From Ichthyophthirius multifiliis (lineage: Eukaryota; Ciliophora; Oligohymenophorea; Hymenostomatida), in contig NW_004087685.1 of NCBI RefSeq assembly GCF_000220395.1, positions 1 to 25,945 on the forward strand: a stretch of 25,945 bases of DNA, written 5' to 3'. Every line of letters begins with the position of its first letter. Positions within the stretch are counted from its first letter, which is position 1. A program made the position numbers and the translations under genes. The notes beneath the pieces are model-generated. The model had not been told where the DNA came from. It searched no databases and worked only from the letters and a program-made list of their open reading frames with translations. This document shows, piece by piece, positions 10,526-21,218 of the stretch.

Positions 10526-11653
10526 TCATTTTTTTATTTCTTCTTATTATTATTATTCTTAATTTTCTTTTTATTCATCTTCATCTTCTTCTTCTTCATC
10601 TTTTTCTTTTTTTTTTTAATATCTTCTTCATTTACATCATACAATATTTCGTTAATTTTATTTCTAAAATGTTAAGTATCTGCGAACTCTATGATTTCAG
10701 GTTCCGATTGACTTAATATTTTTGAATATACTACAAGTATTTTCGGTTTGACTACTACATCTCCATTTACTTTTAATCCTTTTTGTATTACTCTCTATAC
10801 ATATAATCTGCTATTAAGCTAGAATTAAATTTAATCCAAATTTAAAGGAATATGTATATTCTCATCAAAAAATTCACCTGCATCGGGATTATAAATTTTA
10901 GAGTTATTATTTTCAATGGCTTTTTCTAAAATCTTCCATGTCATCTCTATTCCTTGATAAAAATCGTCTTTTTTATCTTCATCTTTATTTGGGTTTTTTT
11001 CTAATATTTTTTCCAACTTTTAATATATATGGAACATTGATTTGGAAAAAGCCAATATTTTATCATCTTTTATTTAATCGTTTCTTAATTAAACAAAAAA
11101 ACGTAAAATCTATTCTTCGGATTCTTCTTTAACTTTTTATATTTCCTTTTTTTTTAAATCTACTTCATATTGTTTTATTTAATTTTTTATATCTTATATC
11201 TTATTTTTTGTATTCTTATAAATAAATATGTTATGCTTTTTTTATATTACTTATTAGTCTAATTCTTATATCGATTATTTTTAGTCTTGGATTTCTTGTT
11301 AGGTTAATTATATTAAATTTGTAGCTTTTTCTATGGAATTTTTTGTATTTATTCCTGTTTTTTTTATTTTTTTTACTAATTCCATTTTTATTTTTTACTT
11401 AATAAATCTTCTAGTTCATCAGGTAATTAATCAATTGGAATTTATGCATTTTTTTCGCCTTCTTCAAGTTTCCATAAAAAACTTTTTTTTTTTTTTTTAT
11501 TTTTTATTTTTTTAAATAAAAATATCTTAATAATGCATATAAAAATAGCTTTTATTTTTATATTCACTTTCTTTAAATTGAAAAATTAAGCTTTTTAAGT
11601 TTAAATTGTTTAAAAACGGATGCCTTTTTTGTAAATTTTAATAAGGAATACAT
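10526..11653 (-). CDS. Mitochondrial GrpE nucleotide-exchange factor
   Basis: GrpE releases ADP from mitochondrial Hsp70 (DnaK type) in the matrix. ATG 11653 opens a basic presequence (MYSLLKFTKKASVFKQFKLK). Introns 11567-11482 and 11398-11355 (CAG acceptor) join in phase. PDELEDLL is followed by a Gln/Lys-rich coiled coil of about 90 residues, then the GrpE core: QLRNDQIKDDKILAFSKSM, GIEMTWKILEKAIENN, IYNPDAGEFFDENIH and KGLKVNGDVVVKPKILVVYS. The coiled coil is longer than in usual GrpE proteins (about 200 aa), giving about 332 aa. At the end, an A11 run (10607-10617) breaks the frame: one base more would give an acidic tail (DEEEEDEDEQKENQEQ) ending on TGA 10528-10526, convergent with AAR2. 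I take this as a homopolymer miscount. Without it the frame runs as Lys-rich sequence into AAR2 DNA. Confidence 0.88.
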
Positions 11654-12851
11654 TATTTTTATCCTAAATAAATATTTTATTTTATTTTTTTATAAGAGGA
11701 GGAATTAATTAAAAAATATATTTTTGTATTATATTAAATATATGTGTTAGAAAAATAAATAAGAATTAAAAAATAAATATATTAAAAAAAAATATTATTA
11801 AATATAAACTTATTATGTATTTTTATTATTAAATAATCTTAAATTATTTAATAAATATTAGTTGTTTATCTAGTTTTTATCTAAAGATTTAATGTAATAT
11901 TATAAAATTTCTACTTAATATTTTTATTAAAAAGTACTTTTTAATAAATTTATTTAATCTCTAAATATTTTTATAAATTAAAAGATTTATAGCTTTCAAT
12001 AGAAATTTCCTTGATTAATGTATATATATAACTAATAATTAATAATAAAAATATAAACTTTAATAACAAATTATATACTACTTTTAACATCATTTAATTA
12101 TTAATTTTTCAACAAAATTATTTGGAAAAAAAAAAAAAACTCAATTGACTGAAAAATATATATATTTTTATTTCTTTAATTATTAGATATTTTTATTTTT
12201 TTTTAACAATAATAATAAAATTATAATAAATATATATATACTTATAGTTAGTTTTTTTATAGGCTTTAATATTTTATTTTCTTGAATTTATTTTTAGGAG
12301 CATTATATATTTATATTAGTGTATATTTTTTTAAAATTTATAAATGAATTTATTTTATATCTTTATAATTTAAAAATTTATTTAAATATTAACTTTTTAA
12401 AATATTTATTATAAAAACAATTAAATGTTTTCTTATATATTCTTCTTTTGTTATAATAAAATATTTATTTATATATTTTTTATTCGTTTGTTTTTTATAA
12501 TTAAATAATTAAGACAAAAAGAAAACAAAAAAACAAAAAAAATCTATTCTATAGAAACTAGATTAATTTATGAATTAATAATATTTAAGATGATAAAATA
12601 CACAATAAAAAAGTTCATATTTTTATATATTTTATTTAATATATTTTTTTTTTAAAAAAAAAAAGAAAATACTTAAGTTTATTATTATTATATTATTATA
12701 ATAAAGGTATAAAAAAAAATGAAGATATTAAAAATACAATAAATAAAATATAAATAAATTTACATATATATTTATATATGTATAATTATATATTTACATA
12801 TATTTATATATATATATTTATATATATATTTATATATATATAATAGAATAT
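11654..12851. other. Intergenic region, 1.2 kb, nothing recognised
   Basis: This lies between the start of the grpE gene and the stop of the seven-transmembrane gene, both on the minus strand. It consists of A/T homopolymers, short TA runs and TATATATTTA repeats (about 12760-12842). Long TGA-free frames occur only because TGA is rare in such DNA; their translations are Ile/Lys/Asn/Phe low-complexity sequence with no motif. Confidence 0.65.
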
Positions 12852-13763
12852 TCAATATTTTATAATAACATTGTTTTCAATAAATTCCCCACTTCTTTTA
12901 TCAATAAACATTTGTGAATTTTTTACATTAAAATTATTATTGTTTTAAATTTACCCAAATCTATCTTTATTTTACCTATAAAAAATTAAATAAATACTCA
13001 TAGGACCACATAAATATACTAAGCTTTTTAAAACTATAAAAAAAACTGTTAAAAATATATTTTCGCTAAAAAAATACATATTACACTCAACAAGAGTAAT
13101 GCTATATTTATGAGCTAAATAATCCCAAATAAACATTATAATAGAAGGAACAAAATTGCCTCCTATTAATATTTTTAACTAAAAAATGCTTTTTTGTATA
13201 TTTTCTTTACAAGAGCCTTCATTATTTTCTTCAGCTTTTATTAATTTAATAGTATTTAATCCAAAATAAAGCAATATGAAAGAATAAAACAAAGACGAAC
13301 CTGAAATTAATAAAAAATCAATTCTTTTGCAATTATAAGGGGCTTTAGGGTTATTTTTATGTAAATAAGCGCAAAAAAACCATAAAGAAATTAAATAGAC
13401 GAAAGTTAGTCTCATTATATTATAATATTTATATTTTTTATCTTATTCTTAATCTAGAAAACATTAAATTATATAACATGAAATTATACAATTCGAGAAA
13501 AAAAAACTCCGGGCGGTAAAAAGAATAAATTAATTATGAATTATTATATATTAAAGAAAATGTAAAAAGGTCTATATTAAAGATATTGTTAACATTATTT
13601 TATCAAAATTATCTAATATTTTATTTTAATCTTTTTATATTATTATGTAAGCGTGTAACATGTATATTAATGTAATTGCTAAAATTATAAATAAGGTTAT
13701 ACATTCGATTGATCCGCTTATATTTTCGGGGGATGTTTTATATATGTTTGATATTATTAACAT
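12852..13763 (-). CDS. Orphan seven-transmembrane protein
   Basis: A single uninterrupted exon of 912 nt (303 aa) runs from ATG 13763-13761 to TGA 12854-12852. Seven hydrophobic segments are spaced as in 7TM proteins: about residues 20-45 (ITLFIILAITLIYML), 55-78 (MLTISLIQTFLHFLQYIII), 81-105 (FILFTARSFFFSNCIISCYI), 114-136 (MRLTFVYLISLWFFCAYL), 150-172 (DFLLISGSSLFYSFILLYFG), 196-216 (ILIGGNFVPSIIMFIWDYLA) and 230-258 (LTVFFIVLKSLVYLCGPMSI). The short N-terminus carries a possible N-glycosylation site (NIS) and would be extracellular if there is no cleaved signal; the last 45 residues are polar and Asn-rich. I do not recognise a DRY, NPxxY or HG motif. A THH1/TOM1-like or orphan GPCR-like fold is possible, but no ligand or pathway can be proposed. 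Confidence 0.8.
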
Positions 13764-14235
13764 TTTTTTATTATTTGTTAAAGCTTTTTTATTAAATATA
13801 TATATAATTTGATTTTATTTATATAAAAAAGAGAATTTCATAAATATATATATATATATATTTTTTTTTTTAAAAAAAAAAAATTCTATATTAATATAAA
13901 TATTTATTTAATTAAGATTCTTTGAATTTATCAAAAAAAATAAAAAAAAAATAGAAAAAAATCAGTCTTTATATTTTATATGTTTAAATATAAAAAATCT
14001 TATTAAAAATAAATATATAAATATGTAAATTTAAAAATATAATATATGCTTTTATTAAATTAAACTATTATTATATAATAATATAAAGTTCCCTAATTTT
14101 TAGCGTTTTTTTTAATTAAAAGTCATAATATTAATTATTTATATATTCAATTCAAAGAAAATCATGAAAAAAAATAAATAAATAAAATTTAATTATATAA
14201 GAAAATAATTATATATATAGCAAAAAAAAAAAAAA
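13764..14235. promoter_or_regulatory. Divergent intergenic region, 472 bp
   Basis: This is shared by the 5' ends of the seven-transmembrane gene (minus) and gamma-glutamyl hydrolase (plus). It contains a (TA)n run near 13845-13860, A/T homopolymers and no readable coding sequence. The A15 run at 14222-14236 directly precedes and overlaps the hydrolase ATG. Confidence 0.45.
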
Positions 14236-15222
14236 ATGAAAAAAATCTTATTTATAACATTACTAATATAATTATTAATCCAAACTTATTAATACCAACC
14301 CATAATAGGAATATTAACCTAACCTTCTAACGACCTAAACTCGACCTAATACCCTCCTTCAAAATACCAATACATATCTTCATCTTATGTAAAATGGATA
14401 GAAGCTAGTGGTGGTCGACCCATAGCAATTCCATATGATATATCTGATTAAGAAATAGACTTTTACCTTTCGAAAATAAACGGGATAGTATTTCCCGGCG
14501 GCAATGCTTCTTTATGGGAATATGAACCTTCAGCAACTGGTTTTGCGAATATGACAATAACTGGTACAAAGATATTAAAAAAAGTAATATAAATGAATTA
14601 AAATGGGACATTTTTTCCTCTTTTAGGGACTTGTTTAGGCTACGAATTAATTGTATTGGGTTTAACTGGCAATGAAAAAGTTTTAGATCATTTAAATTCT
14701 ACAAACCATGTTTTAAATACTCATGTTTTTTTGAATATTTCTAGTGTATATTCTTAATTTTAGCCTTCTAGTATTGATTATATTTAAAAGGGAAAGGCTC
14801 TTTTTTATAATCATAGATATGGATTATCTTTAAAGACATTTTTTGGGAATAAAATATTAAGTGAATTTTTTAATTTAAGTGCATTTTCAACAGATAGTAA
14901 TGGCGTGAAATTTGTTTCTAGTTTAGAAGGAAAAGATTTTCCTGTTTTTGTAAATTAATTCCATCCGGAAAAAAACTCGTACGAATGGCTTGAAAGTGTT
15001 CATGCAAATCATTCAAAAGAAGCCGTTTTGGTTGGGTAAGAATTCGGGAATTGGTTTGTAGGGTTAGCAAGGCAAAATGGGAACGTTTTTGGGGAAAAAG
15101 AGGTTGTTTAGAAGTATTTTATTGAAAATTAAGAATTATTATTATTGGGAAATAATTTTGTTTCCATTTATATTTTGAAAAATAAAAATTTTACTAATAT
15201 TAATAGTGAAGTTGCATATTGA
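14236..15222 (+). CDS. Gamma-glutamyl hydrolase (peptidase C26), secreted/lysosomal
   Basis: This 328-aa intronless gene runs from ATG 14236 to TGA 15220-15222 and is intact when TAA/TAG are Gln. The enzyme trims poly-gamma-glutamate from folates in lysosomes or after secretion. A signal peptide is evident (MKKILFITLLIQLLIQ, residues 1-16). The class I amidotransferase-like fold follows: PIIGILTQP (22-30), SYVKWIEASGGRPIAIPYD (50-68), GIVFPGGNASLW (83-94), the nucleophile elbow LLGTCLGYEL with Cys133, NHRYGLS (192-198) and the catalytic His243 in FHPEKNSYEW. Length matches the family (about 310-330 aa). Several NxS/T sites (for example NMT, NGT, NIS) fit passage through the secretory pathway. 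Folate turnover is the inferred role. Confidence 0.95.
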
Positions 15223-15416
15223 TATTTATTTTGTTTTTATGGTCTTTTAATTCATTTTTATATAAATAAAATATATATTTATATATGAAAATTTCATTAT
15301 TTTACTTTTTAATTAAAAACTAATTAATAATTATTTTATAAAAAAAAAAAAATAGTCAAAAATAAATAATTAGATGGATATGTGTACTTTTATTTTATAC
15401 AATCATATATAACGTA

Positions 15417-15486
<70 letters not shown>
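15417..15486. repeat. (TA)n microsatellite, about 70 bp, intergenic
   Basis: A pure TA run lies 195 bp after the gamma-glutamyl hydrolase stop and 86 bp beyond the end of the small Asn-rich ORF. It lies in non-coding DNA like the other long TA runs here. Confidence 0.9.
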
Positions 15487-15488
<2 letters not shown>

Positions 15489-15571
15489 TTTTATATATAA
15501 TGATTTTTCTGCTTCTTTTATATATTTGTATTTTTAATTAATAAATAGATTGTTCATAATTATTTTTTGTT

Positions 15572-15854
15572 TCAGATCTATTTAAATTTTTTAATATAAT
15601 CTTCATTAAATTCTTATAATATATTTATATTATTTATTGTTCTTTTTTTTCCTGAAAAAATACTATTTACTAATGGAATTTATTAAAATCTTTAATCAAT
15701 ATAATACTAGAGATCATCATATTCTAAACCTTCGTTTTAAAAGACCTGGACTAACTGATCTTTTACTTTTGTTATTTTGAGAATAAACATAATTATTATT
15801 ATTAATATTATTATTATTATTATTATTATTATTAAAATTATTATTATTAAACAT
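15572..15854 (-). CDS. Small Asn-rich hypothetical protein (model uncertain)
   Basis: ATG 15854 opens an Asn tract coded by AAT repeats (MFNNNNF then mostly Asn). A possible 34-nt intron (GTTTATTC to GATCAG) joins in phase to GLEYDDLQYYIDQRFQ, LVNSIFSGKKRTINN and NILQEFNEDYIKKF, ending on TGA 15574-15572. Alternatively the ORF starts at ATG 15790 in the second frame (72 aa), or the first frame stops early after SKRSVSPGLLKRRFRI. The segment is richer in G+C than its flanks, which favours a real gene, but no family is recognised and the splice choice cannot be settled from sequence. Confidence 0.4.
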
Positions 15855-16623
15855 TTTTTATTTTATAAAATTGATATACAATATTTATATTTTATTAAAA
15901 TAAATTTTTATATATTCACTTTTTAAATTTTTTTTTATATATTTAACTTTTTAAAAATTTAAATTAATATATTTTTTGTTAATAATATTAAGACTAGTAA
16001 AAAAATAAAAACTATTGTATTTTTATTATGAAACATAACTTAGATAGTTCAAATAAAAAATATTTATAAAATATTTTAAAAAATAAATAATGTTAAAGAA
16101 ATAATTATATATAGAAGAAAAATATTTAATTAAATTAAATAATTTTAACAAATAAATAATATATATATATATCTATGAAAAAATTTATTACTTATGAAAA
16201 AAAACGAATTATTCGGATATTATATATAATATAAAAAAAATTTATATATATATAATATTAATAAATTATATTTTTATTATTATAAAATATTTTGTAAAAA
16301 ATGTAATAAAAAAATTTAAATCCTTTATAAATTTAGTTTAATAAAAATAAAATATATAATATAATTAAAATAATAAAACTTTAAAAATTTTAGAAAATTT
16401 TTTTATTTTAACTAAATAAACCTAAAAATATATGAAAAAAATTACAGATAAATTTATATTTATATTTATATTTATATTTAAATTTATATTTATATTTATA
16501 TTTATATTTATATATATATTTATAATTATATTATATAAGATTATAAAATATATATTTATATATATATATATAATTATTTTCTTATTTATTTATGTATATA
16601 TGTATATATTTATATTTTTTTAT
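15855..16623. other. Intergenic region, 769 bp
   Basis: Nothing coding was recognised. It holds A/T homopolymers and the TTTATA repeat near 16448-16512, which lies just downstream of the NT-C2 gene's stop codon. The plus-strand open frame across the repeat is Phe/Ile low complexity and is not a gene. Confidence 0.6.
16448..16512. repeat. TTTATA hexanucleotide tandem repeat
   Basis: About ten copies of TTTATA occur, with one copy altered to TTTAAA near 16479-16484. The repeat is non-coding and sits about 110 bp past the stop of the NT-C2 coiled-coil gene. Confidence 0.8.
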
Positions 16624-18616
16624 TCAAGTATTATTAATTTTATCAATTAATTCTGTACCTCCTAATTCCATACAATAATTATATGCATTTCCTAGCTTTT
16701 ATTTGGTTTTAACTAGATCCTTTTCTAAATACTTTATATCATTTTATAATTCTTTAATTTATTTTTCATATTATTCCACAAGTTTATTATTATTAATAAA
16801 TTATTTTTCATTATTAGCTTTTTACATTTTAATTTAAATAAGCTCATCATTTATTTTTTTATAATCAGCTTCTAATTATTTATTTCCTGTACTTTTATTA
16901 TTTAAAAGTTCTTTAATTTTTTTTAAAGTTATTCATTTTCTATTGATAATTTTGCAATTTCCTTATCTGAATTATTTCCTTAATTTTATGTATTTCCTTT
17001 AGAACTTTCTCTATTTTGCATTTACAAATTTTAAATTTCAATTTTTAGTTATTATATTTATTCATCATATTCTTCCTACATTTTTTTATTTTTTTCTTTC
17101 TATTATTTATATTTTTTGTAATTTTCTTCACTATTAGTATTCCCGAATTCTTCCTTTCTTTAATTTAATAATTCTCCTTCTAAACTAGATATTTTTTTAC
17201 GCTTTTCTTCAATTTCTTTTTCTTTATTTTAAACTATTTCTTACATTTTTTGCATTTGTTTTTGGAAAATATCCTTAACATTTTATATTTCTTAATCACT
17301 ATTTACTTATTACTTTACTTAAGTTTATAGATTTTATAATTTTTTAGTTAATGATGCCACTTATTTTTCTAATTCATTATTTTATCCTTCTAATTGGACT
17401 ATTATTTCTTCTTGCTATAAAACCTATTTTTAATATTGTTAATTATCCCCTTCTTAGTTTTCATCGTTTTACTTTTAATGAATTATTTATAATACTCTGT
17501 CTTTTAATTCTTTTATTTTTTAGTCTTTCTATTCAATTTCTTTTTAATTATTAAGTTCAGTTTTTTATATATTTTAAGTTAAAAAATCAAGTTTTTATCT
17601 TAATTTTTAATTTTCAATTTCTAAAGTTTTTTACGAATGTTCAAATAATGATAAATTATTAGAATTTTCATCATTTTTTTAAATATTTTATTTCAAATCT
17701 TAAATATAATTATCTTTTTCAATAATTTACTTTCTTAAATTTTATTCTATTTAGCTTTTATCAGACTATAAAAAATAAAAAATAAAAAACTAAATAAAAA
17801 TATAATTTAAATATTGTTAATAATTAAATATATAATATTTATATTATAGAATTTTAATATATAAGTAAAAATATTAAATAAATATAAATATATATATATA
17901 TATATATATAAATATATATATAAATATATATTTTATATATACATACATATATACCTATATACATTCTTTTTACATATATATATTTTATATATTTATTACC
18001 GTATTCTCTGTTAATTGTGTATTTAAAGAATTTATTTGTAATTATAATTCTTATATTTTCTTTTAAAATTTAAAATTTTCATTTTCTGTTTTACTTTATT
18101 CATTTCTTAATCTGTTTATTTCTTCTTATTATAATTATATTTTTTCTAATCTTTTTTTTAATTCCATATCTGTTGTCTTTTTTTTTGTTAAAAAAAAACA
18201 TCATCAAAATTTACTTTATTTTATGCACTCAAATTATCTTTTTCATCTTTTATAGAATCTTAAATATCAAGATTATCTTGATATTCTTTTCTTAAATTTT
18301 AATAATCAGAAACAAGCTATTTTTTTTATAAAAAGAAATATATATAAAATTTATATACATTTTTATGTTTATTTTCTAATTATTTAAATTATTATTATAA
18401 CATTGTCATTTCTGATTGACATTTAGTATATAATTAAGTAGTTTCTTTTAATTTTTATTTAAGTTTTTCATTATCTAATGAATTTACAGTATTATTTTAT
18501 TAATCTTAAGAATTATTTTAATATTAATTTTTTTTCAAAATATCATTTTCATTTTACAATTCAGTAATTTTTTTTTGGTATTAAAGAATTTAAAAATTTA
18601 CTTAATTTAATTATAA

Positions 18617-18672
<56 letters not shown>

Positions 18673-19938
18673 TAGATTGTATTTATTATATTGTTTACTA
18701 TTTATTTTTTAAATCATTAATTTTATTATCGCTCTTTTTTTACTTCTTCTTTTTATTCTTCTTCTTTTTAATCTTCTTCACTATCTAAATCAATTGCATT
18801 ATTTTCATCATCTTCTTCTTCCTCTTCTTGTTTCTCAACATCTTATTTTTATAATTTTTATTAATTTTTTTAAATATAATTTTAAATATTATTATTTTAA
18901 TCTTAAGGCTTTTTAGGAGATACAACATCGTTTTTTTATTATTTTAGTTATTAAATTTTTAATTAATATTCTTTTTATTTTTTTTCTTAATCTAAAATTC
19001 TTTATTTTTGTTCTTCTTCAGATTTTTGTTACAATTCTTATTATTTTCTTAATTATTAAGCTTGCTAATCTTTTAATTATTTTTATTTTTGTTAAAATTC
19101 TTTTTATTATTCATCTTCTTCTAAGATATTTTATTTTTATTTCTATATTTCTTAATTTAATTAAATTTATTATTATCTATTAAAGGAATTACAACTTTAA
19201 TTATCATCATCTATGTTACTATTAAATTAAATATTTAAATAAATAAAAAATTATAAAATATATAAATTATAAAAAATTTATAAAATATAAAAAATATATA
19301 AAATATATTAAATATATAAAATATAAGAATAAAATAAGATATAAATATAAGAATATATTGATAATATAGAATATAATATAAATATGTAAATATAAATATA
19401 TATAAAATATAAAAAATTAGTAAATATTTATAAATTAAATATAAATTTAAATATATATTTATATACATATATATTTATATATATTTATATTATATATTTA
19501 ATTTTGTATATTTTTACTTTTTTTCTTAATTCATTTTACTTTATGGTTCTAATGATTTTTATACAATTCCTCTTATGTTATTTGATTTAAATGAATTTTC
19601 TCTATCTTTATCATTTTCACTTCTATTTTTTTTCTTATTTAAATATTTTTATTAAAAATATAAAAATTACATTTAAGAATCATTAATATCTCCTATTTTT
19701 AATACTGTTAAAATAATTTTTAATTCTGCTTTTTTATCTGGGCATTTTTATAATTTAAGTGTATATTCTTTATCTTAATATTATATTATTTAATTAGGAA
19801 ATAATAATTTTGTTTTTATATATTACTAGTTTATTATTAATTAATTATTTCTGCTAAATTAATATCTGCAGTTCCTCCTACTTTATCTCCTTTATTAGTT
19901 TCTAATATAACTGTAAATGTACACTATATATTTTTTTT

Positions 19939-19975
<37 letters not shown>

Positions 19976-20319
19976 TATTTATATAAGTTTATATATAATT
20001 ATTTTTACTAACTTCTCTTAATAGTCATTATCTTTTTTTTAATATAGTGTAGCATCTAAGGCTATAGTTTCCTCGAATTAAGCTTAACCTGTTCTATGAT
20101 TTAATTATACACTTCTTGATGTTTATGTAACATGATTCCCTTTATTTATATTATAATATTAAAGTTTTTGAAATTTTTTATTTTTTTAATAAATTTGCCT
20201 CTTTTCCATATTATTTTTATAAAACATGGGACACCTAAATTTAAATTTAATTGCTTAATTTATGCTTCATATGAAAATTTAGTTGCTTTTGTGCCTATTC
20301 TTTTAAAGAATTTACTCAT
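16624..20319 (-). CDS. NT-C2 domain plus long Gln-rich coiled-coil protein, multi-exon
   Basis: From ATG 20319, residues 1-150 form an N-terminal C2 (EEIG1/EHBP1-type) domain: FSYEAQIKQLNLNLGVPCFI, IIWKRGNHVTQTSRSVQLN, GQAQFEETIALDATLY, FTVILETNKGDKVGGTADIN and YTLKLQKCPDKKAELKIIL. Introns 20198-20140 (GC donor), 20008-19924 and 19826-19774 join in phase, and a long intron lies near 19515-19219. The rest is heptad-like Gln/Glu/Lys coiled coil with an acidic patch (EKQEEEEDDENNAIDLDSEE, near 18785-18836), a polyglutamine tract (TAA repeats near 18621-18670) and further introns, for example at the TA-rich 17880-17990. The C-terminus MELGGTELIDKINNT ends on TGA 16626-16624. NT-C2 domains bind membranes and the coiled coil suggests a scaffold or tether. 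Not every exon boundary was resolved. Confidence 0.8.
18621..18670 (-). repeat. (TAA)n repeat encoding a polyglutamine tract
   Basis: Read on the minus strand in the frame fixed by flanking ITELQNENDILKK sequence, the repeat is about 16 consecutive TAA codons. In this code it is a poly-Gln tract inside the coiled coil, not a run of stops. Confidence 0.65.
19219..19515 (-). other. Long A/T-only intron of the NT-C2 gene
   Basis: Protein-like sequence stops after MNQEKKQK and resumes near RQQQIQLNQEIQKQKQ. The roughly 300 bp between them is almost pure A/T with ATATAAATATATAAAA-type repeats, starting near a GTATATTTT or GTAAAAATA donor and ending near an AATTTAATAG acceptor. It is longer than the other introns of the window. 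Exact ends are approximate. Confidence 0.5.
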
Positions 20320-20815
20320 TTAATTAATTATATTTTTATTTAATTATACAATATTTTAATAAATAATATAATTTTTTTTTTAAAAAAAAATATATGTAAT
20401 ATTTTTTATTAATAAAAAAAAATTAAATAAATAAATTTTATTTTATAAATAAAATATTATGACTAATAATTTTTTTATTATAAAATAAAAATAATATGTT
20501 TTTATAAAAATAACATCAAATTTTAATTATGGTATATAGAATCACAAATATATATATATATAAAAATGTTATAGTTATCAATAAATTATTATAATTAAAA
20601 AAAAAAAAAAATATTAATTTAATAATAAACTTATAATATTATAATGTAAAAAAATCAATTATAATATAATTTATTAAAAATAATGTATTATAACTAAAAT
20701 AGATATATTAAAATATATATTTTTTACTATTACTAATACTATATAAAATTTATTTTTTATTAAAAAGTAAATATTTGTTTTTTAAATTAAAAAAAAAAAA
20801 CAAAACAAAACAAAA
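20320..20815. promoter_or_regulatory. Divergent intergenic region, 496 bp
   Basis: This lies between the starts of the NT-C2 gene (minus) and the lipase-like gene (plus). It is A/T homopolymers throughout, with A10 and CAAAACAAAACAAAA just before the lipase-like ATG. No specific regulatory motif was identified. Confidence 0.4.
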
Positions 20816-21183
20816 ATGTATTCAATAGACTTATATCAAGTATTTAACACTGAAGATAAATTTTAAGGAACATTCAAATGAAACGAGTATATATTAACTA
20901 AAAGATTCCTTATAAAACAAGGCTAATGTATGAGAATATATTATACCAAAATGACTCCAATAAATTAATAAAAGAAAGCTTAATTATTAATTATACATGG
21001 ATTTGGTGAGCATTCAGCAAAATTTTAAGATTTTTCAGAAAATTTGTATTAAATGGATATGAAGTTCACTTTATCGACTTAAGAAGTTTTGGTTATTCTG
21101 ATAAGGCAAGAGGTACATCAAAATAGAAGGTAATATAAAAAAAAAAAAAAAATTATATAATAAATATAAATCTATATAAGATA

Positions 21184-21218
<35 letters not shown>

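Noticed and set aside
10454-10716. Two plus-strand Phe/Leu/Ile-rich ORFs
   Set aside because: They are antisense shadows of the acidic/Lys-rich GrpE tail and the poly-A run; their composition is pure low complexity.
10831-11016. GrpE starting at the internal ORF near 11016
   Set aside because: Conserved GrpE residues continue upstream through Gln-coding TAA/TAG, and a presequence with an ATG lies at 11653.
13179-13415. 78-aa membrane ORF as a complete gene
   Set aside because: It is only the middle of the 303-aa 7TM frame; both flanks continue through Gln codons.
14405-14611. Minus-strand 68-aa ORF
   Set aside because: It is antisense to the gamma-glutamyl hydrolase core (GIVFPGG region).
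16432-16650. Plus-strand ORF across the TTTATA repeat
   Set aside because: It is a repeat translation and overlaps the stop region of the NT-C2 gene on the other strand.
17351-17554. Plus-strand 67-aa hydrophobic ORF
   Set aside because: It is antisense to the Gln-rich coiled coil, whose complement is naturally hydrophobic.
19235-19468. Minus-strand Tyr/Ile/Phe ORF
   Set aside because: It lies in an A/T-only intron of the NT-C2 gene and reads as periodic low-complexity sequence.
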